Shown piece by piece: positions 62,989-64,000 of a stretch of DNA of 64,000 nt (positions are counted from its first letter, which is position 1; every line of letters begins with the position of its first letter). This stretch comes from Paludibacteraceae bacterium (lineage in GTDB: Bacteria; Bacteroidota; Bacteroidia; Bacteroidales; Paludibacteraceae). The notes under the pieces were generated by a model. The model saw nothing but the letters and a program-made list of their open reading frames with translations, was not told the DNA's origin and did no database searches. Where the stretch lies: NCBI GenBank assembly GCA_017450435.1, contig JAFSTO010000071.1:62001-126000 (forward strand), read 5' to 3'. Made by a program: the position numbers and the translations under genes.

Positions 62989-64000
62989 TTAAGAAAACTT
63001 AGGGTAGTGAAAATGCAACATCGTGCCGGTCACGGGGTGCGGGAACGTCAGTTCTGCAGCGTGCAGCATCAGTTCGCTACCGTCCTCAACACCATTTTCC
63101 GCATCCTTTACATTCTGTTTCTTTGTACTTCCGTATAACCTGTCCCCCACGATAGGAGCACCGAGCCCGAGATGGTGCGCCGAGTGAATACGCAACTGGT
63201 GTGTTCTGCCCGTGAGGGGATAGAAGTCAACAAGACAAGAGCCGTCGGCTCTTGTTTTTCGTATCTCATACTTTGTCTGCGACTGCTTGCCGTGCTCAAA
63301 CGACACCATCTGTCTTGGGTTGTCAAGCGGGTTCTTCAATAGCGGCAGACTGATAACCCCGCTACTCGGCTTATCCACAGGCATGCGGGTGAGCACCGCC
63401 TCATAGTGCTTTTCTACCTTGCGCTTTTCAAACAGCTCAGTCATCAGCCGCAGCGTGTTCCTGTCCTTACAGATGACCACCAGCCCGGACGTGTCTTGGT
63501 CAAGACGATGTGCCGGTGCGGCTGAGGCACCTAAGTGTTCCGCAGCCCAATCGACAAGCGAATATCCTCCGTCCTTTGCAGGAATAGAAAGCAGTCCTGA
63601 CGGCTTGATTACCACGGCAAGCCACTCGTCTTGATACACCACCTTCGTCTGCTCTGCCAGCTTCTTAGTGCTGAGCAGCAGCGGGTTTGTCTCCACCTCT
63701 ATACCAGCCAGCATGTGCCTCAATAGCGGTTTGCAGCGCCCGGAGCACGCGGGATAGAATGCACCGTCTGACCTAACCTCGCGTTTAGGAGCCGCACCAA
63801 TCCAGAACTCACCCATACAAACAGGCTTCAAACAGTGTTTGAACGCATATTGAAGCAGTTTAGGTGCACAACAATCGCCGGTGCCTGAAGGCGGCAGGGT
63901 GCCGGCAGAGTCTGTTTCAAAGGTCATGTTCGACACATCAACACCCTGCTCTATCAGCCGGCGACGCTCAAAATACTCTTCCTCCGTCAGCAGTTGGGTC
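62989..64000 (-). CDS. RluA-family pseudouridine synthase, long Bacteroidota form (5' end beyond window)
   Basis: The frame is open from the stop at 62989 to the window edge, so the gene is cut; about 336 residues are visible. The first visible part (PPSGTGDCCAPKLLQYAF, FYPACSGRCKPLL) is the extra N-terminal domain of the long Bacteroidota RluA proteins, with paired cysteines. The catalytic domain follows, with HRLDQDTSGLVVICKD carrying the catalytic Asp and GRTHQLRIHSAHHLGLGAPI near the end. It turns uridine into pseudouridine in rRNA or tRNA; the site is unknown. A GTG at 63936 is not the true start. Confidence 0.93.
   Translation of the reverse strand, partial: TQLLTEEEYFERRRLIEQGVDVSNMTFETDSAGTLPPSGTGDCCAPKLLQYAFKHCLKPVCMGEFWIGAAPKREVRSDGAFYPACSGRCKPLLRHMLAGIEVETNPLLLSTKKLAEQTKVVYQDEWLAVVIKPSGLLSIPAKDGGYSLVDWAAEHLGASAAPAHRLDQDTSGLVVICKDRNTLRLMTELFEKRKVEKHYEAVLTRMPVDKPSSGVISLPLLKNPLDNPRQMVSFEHGKQSQTKYEIRKTRADGSCLVDFYPLTGRTHQLRIHSAHHLGLGAPIVGDRLYGSTKKQNVKDAENGVEDGSELMLHAAELTFPHPVTGTMLHFHYPKFS

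Overview
The window looks like a stretch of a Bacteroidales chromosome (phylum Bacteroidota), probably from an anaerobic host-associated or gut-type species. Support comes from ten promoters of the form TTG-N20-TAnnTTTG (the Bacteroides-type -33/-7 signal), type IX secretion (T9SS) C-terminal domains on giant surface proteins, a TonB-dependent receptor with an N-terminal CarbopepD-like domain, a BspA-like leucine-rich-repeat protein, a pectinesterase, kbl-tdh, NADP-type gdhA, and an oxygen-detoxifying rubredoxin/flavodiiron pair. I see no rRNA, tRNA, CRISPR array, transposase or phage gene. The species cannot be fixed from the sequence alone.

Layout. 1-11.2 kb (minus strand): exopolysaccharide export and polymerisation genes in the order SLBB export protein, Wzz-like, Wzx-like flippase, Wzy-like polymerase, GT4 glycosyltransferase, hexapeptide acyltransferase. 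These are followed by an AAA/DUF4143 ATPase with its own promoter and a 32-bp tandem repeat upstream, then a WbsX-like gene and a gene cut by the window edge. 11.3-12.2 kb: divergent BspA-like secreted protein. 12.4-24.5 kb (minus): three-gene surface operon coding for a 980-residue Cys-repeat protein, a ~2490-residue T9SS substrate, and a coiled-coil/beta-barrel outer-membrane protein. 24.6-33.2 kb (minus): HPrK-like kinase, rsgA, a short BamA-type barrel, frr, pyrH, gamma-carbonic anhydrase, tdh, kbl, gdhA. 33.3-36.7 kb: pectinesterase back to back with a barrel protein, a PAP2 phosphatase and a DUF4491 protein. 36.7-47.5 kb: SUMF1-domain protein, polyprenyl diphosphate synthase (apparent ATT start), TonB-dependent receptor, mutS, family-10-like glycosyl hydrolase, recF. 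47.7-54.6 kb (minus): a 2097-residue T9SS substrate translationally coupled to a small two-TM protein. 55.2-64 kb: psuG, a GH3 acyl-amide synthetase operon with a secreted protein, rubredoxin plus flavodiiron protein, MlaE-MlaF, and a truncated RluA-family pseudouridine synthase.

How it works together: most accessory content is cell-surface biology, meaning polysaccharide export, giant secreted repeat proteins, outer-membrane barrels and plant-polysaccharide enzymes, interleaved with ordinary housekeeping genes. The most unusual signals are non-coding: the iteron-like 32-bp array beside the AAA ATPase, a dispersed stem-loop element at three sites, and short 7-9-bp (or 17-bp) degenerate tandem repeats at many gene boundaries, one of which runs into a signal peptide. 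Other signals worth checking are the polyprenyl synthase with no ATG, GTG or TTG at its N-terminus, and a short C-terminal motif shared by two otherwise different secreted proteins.
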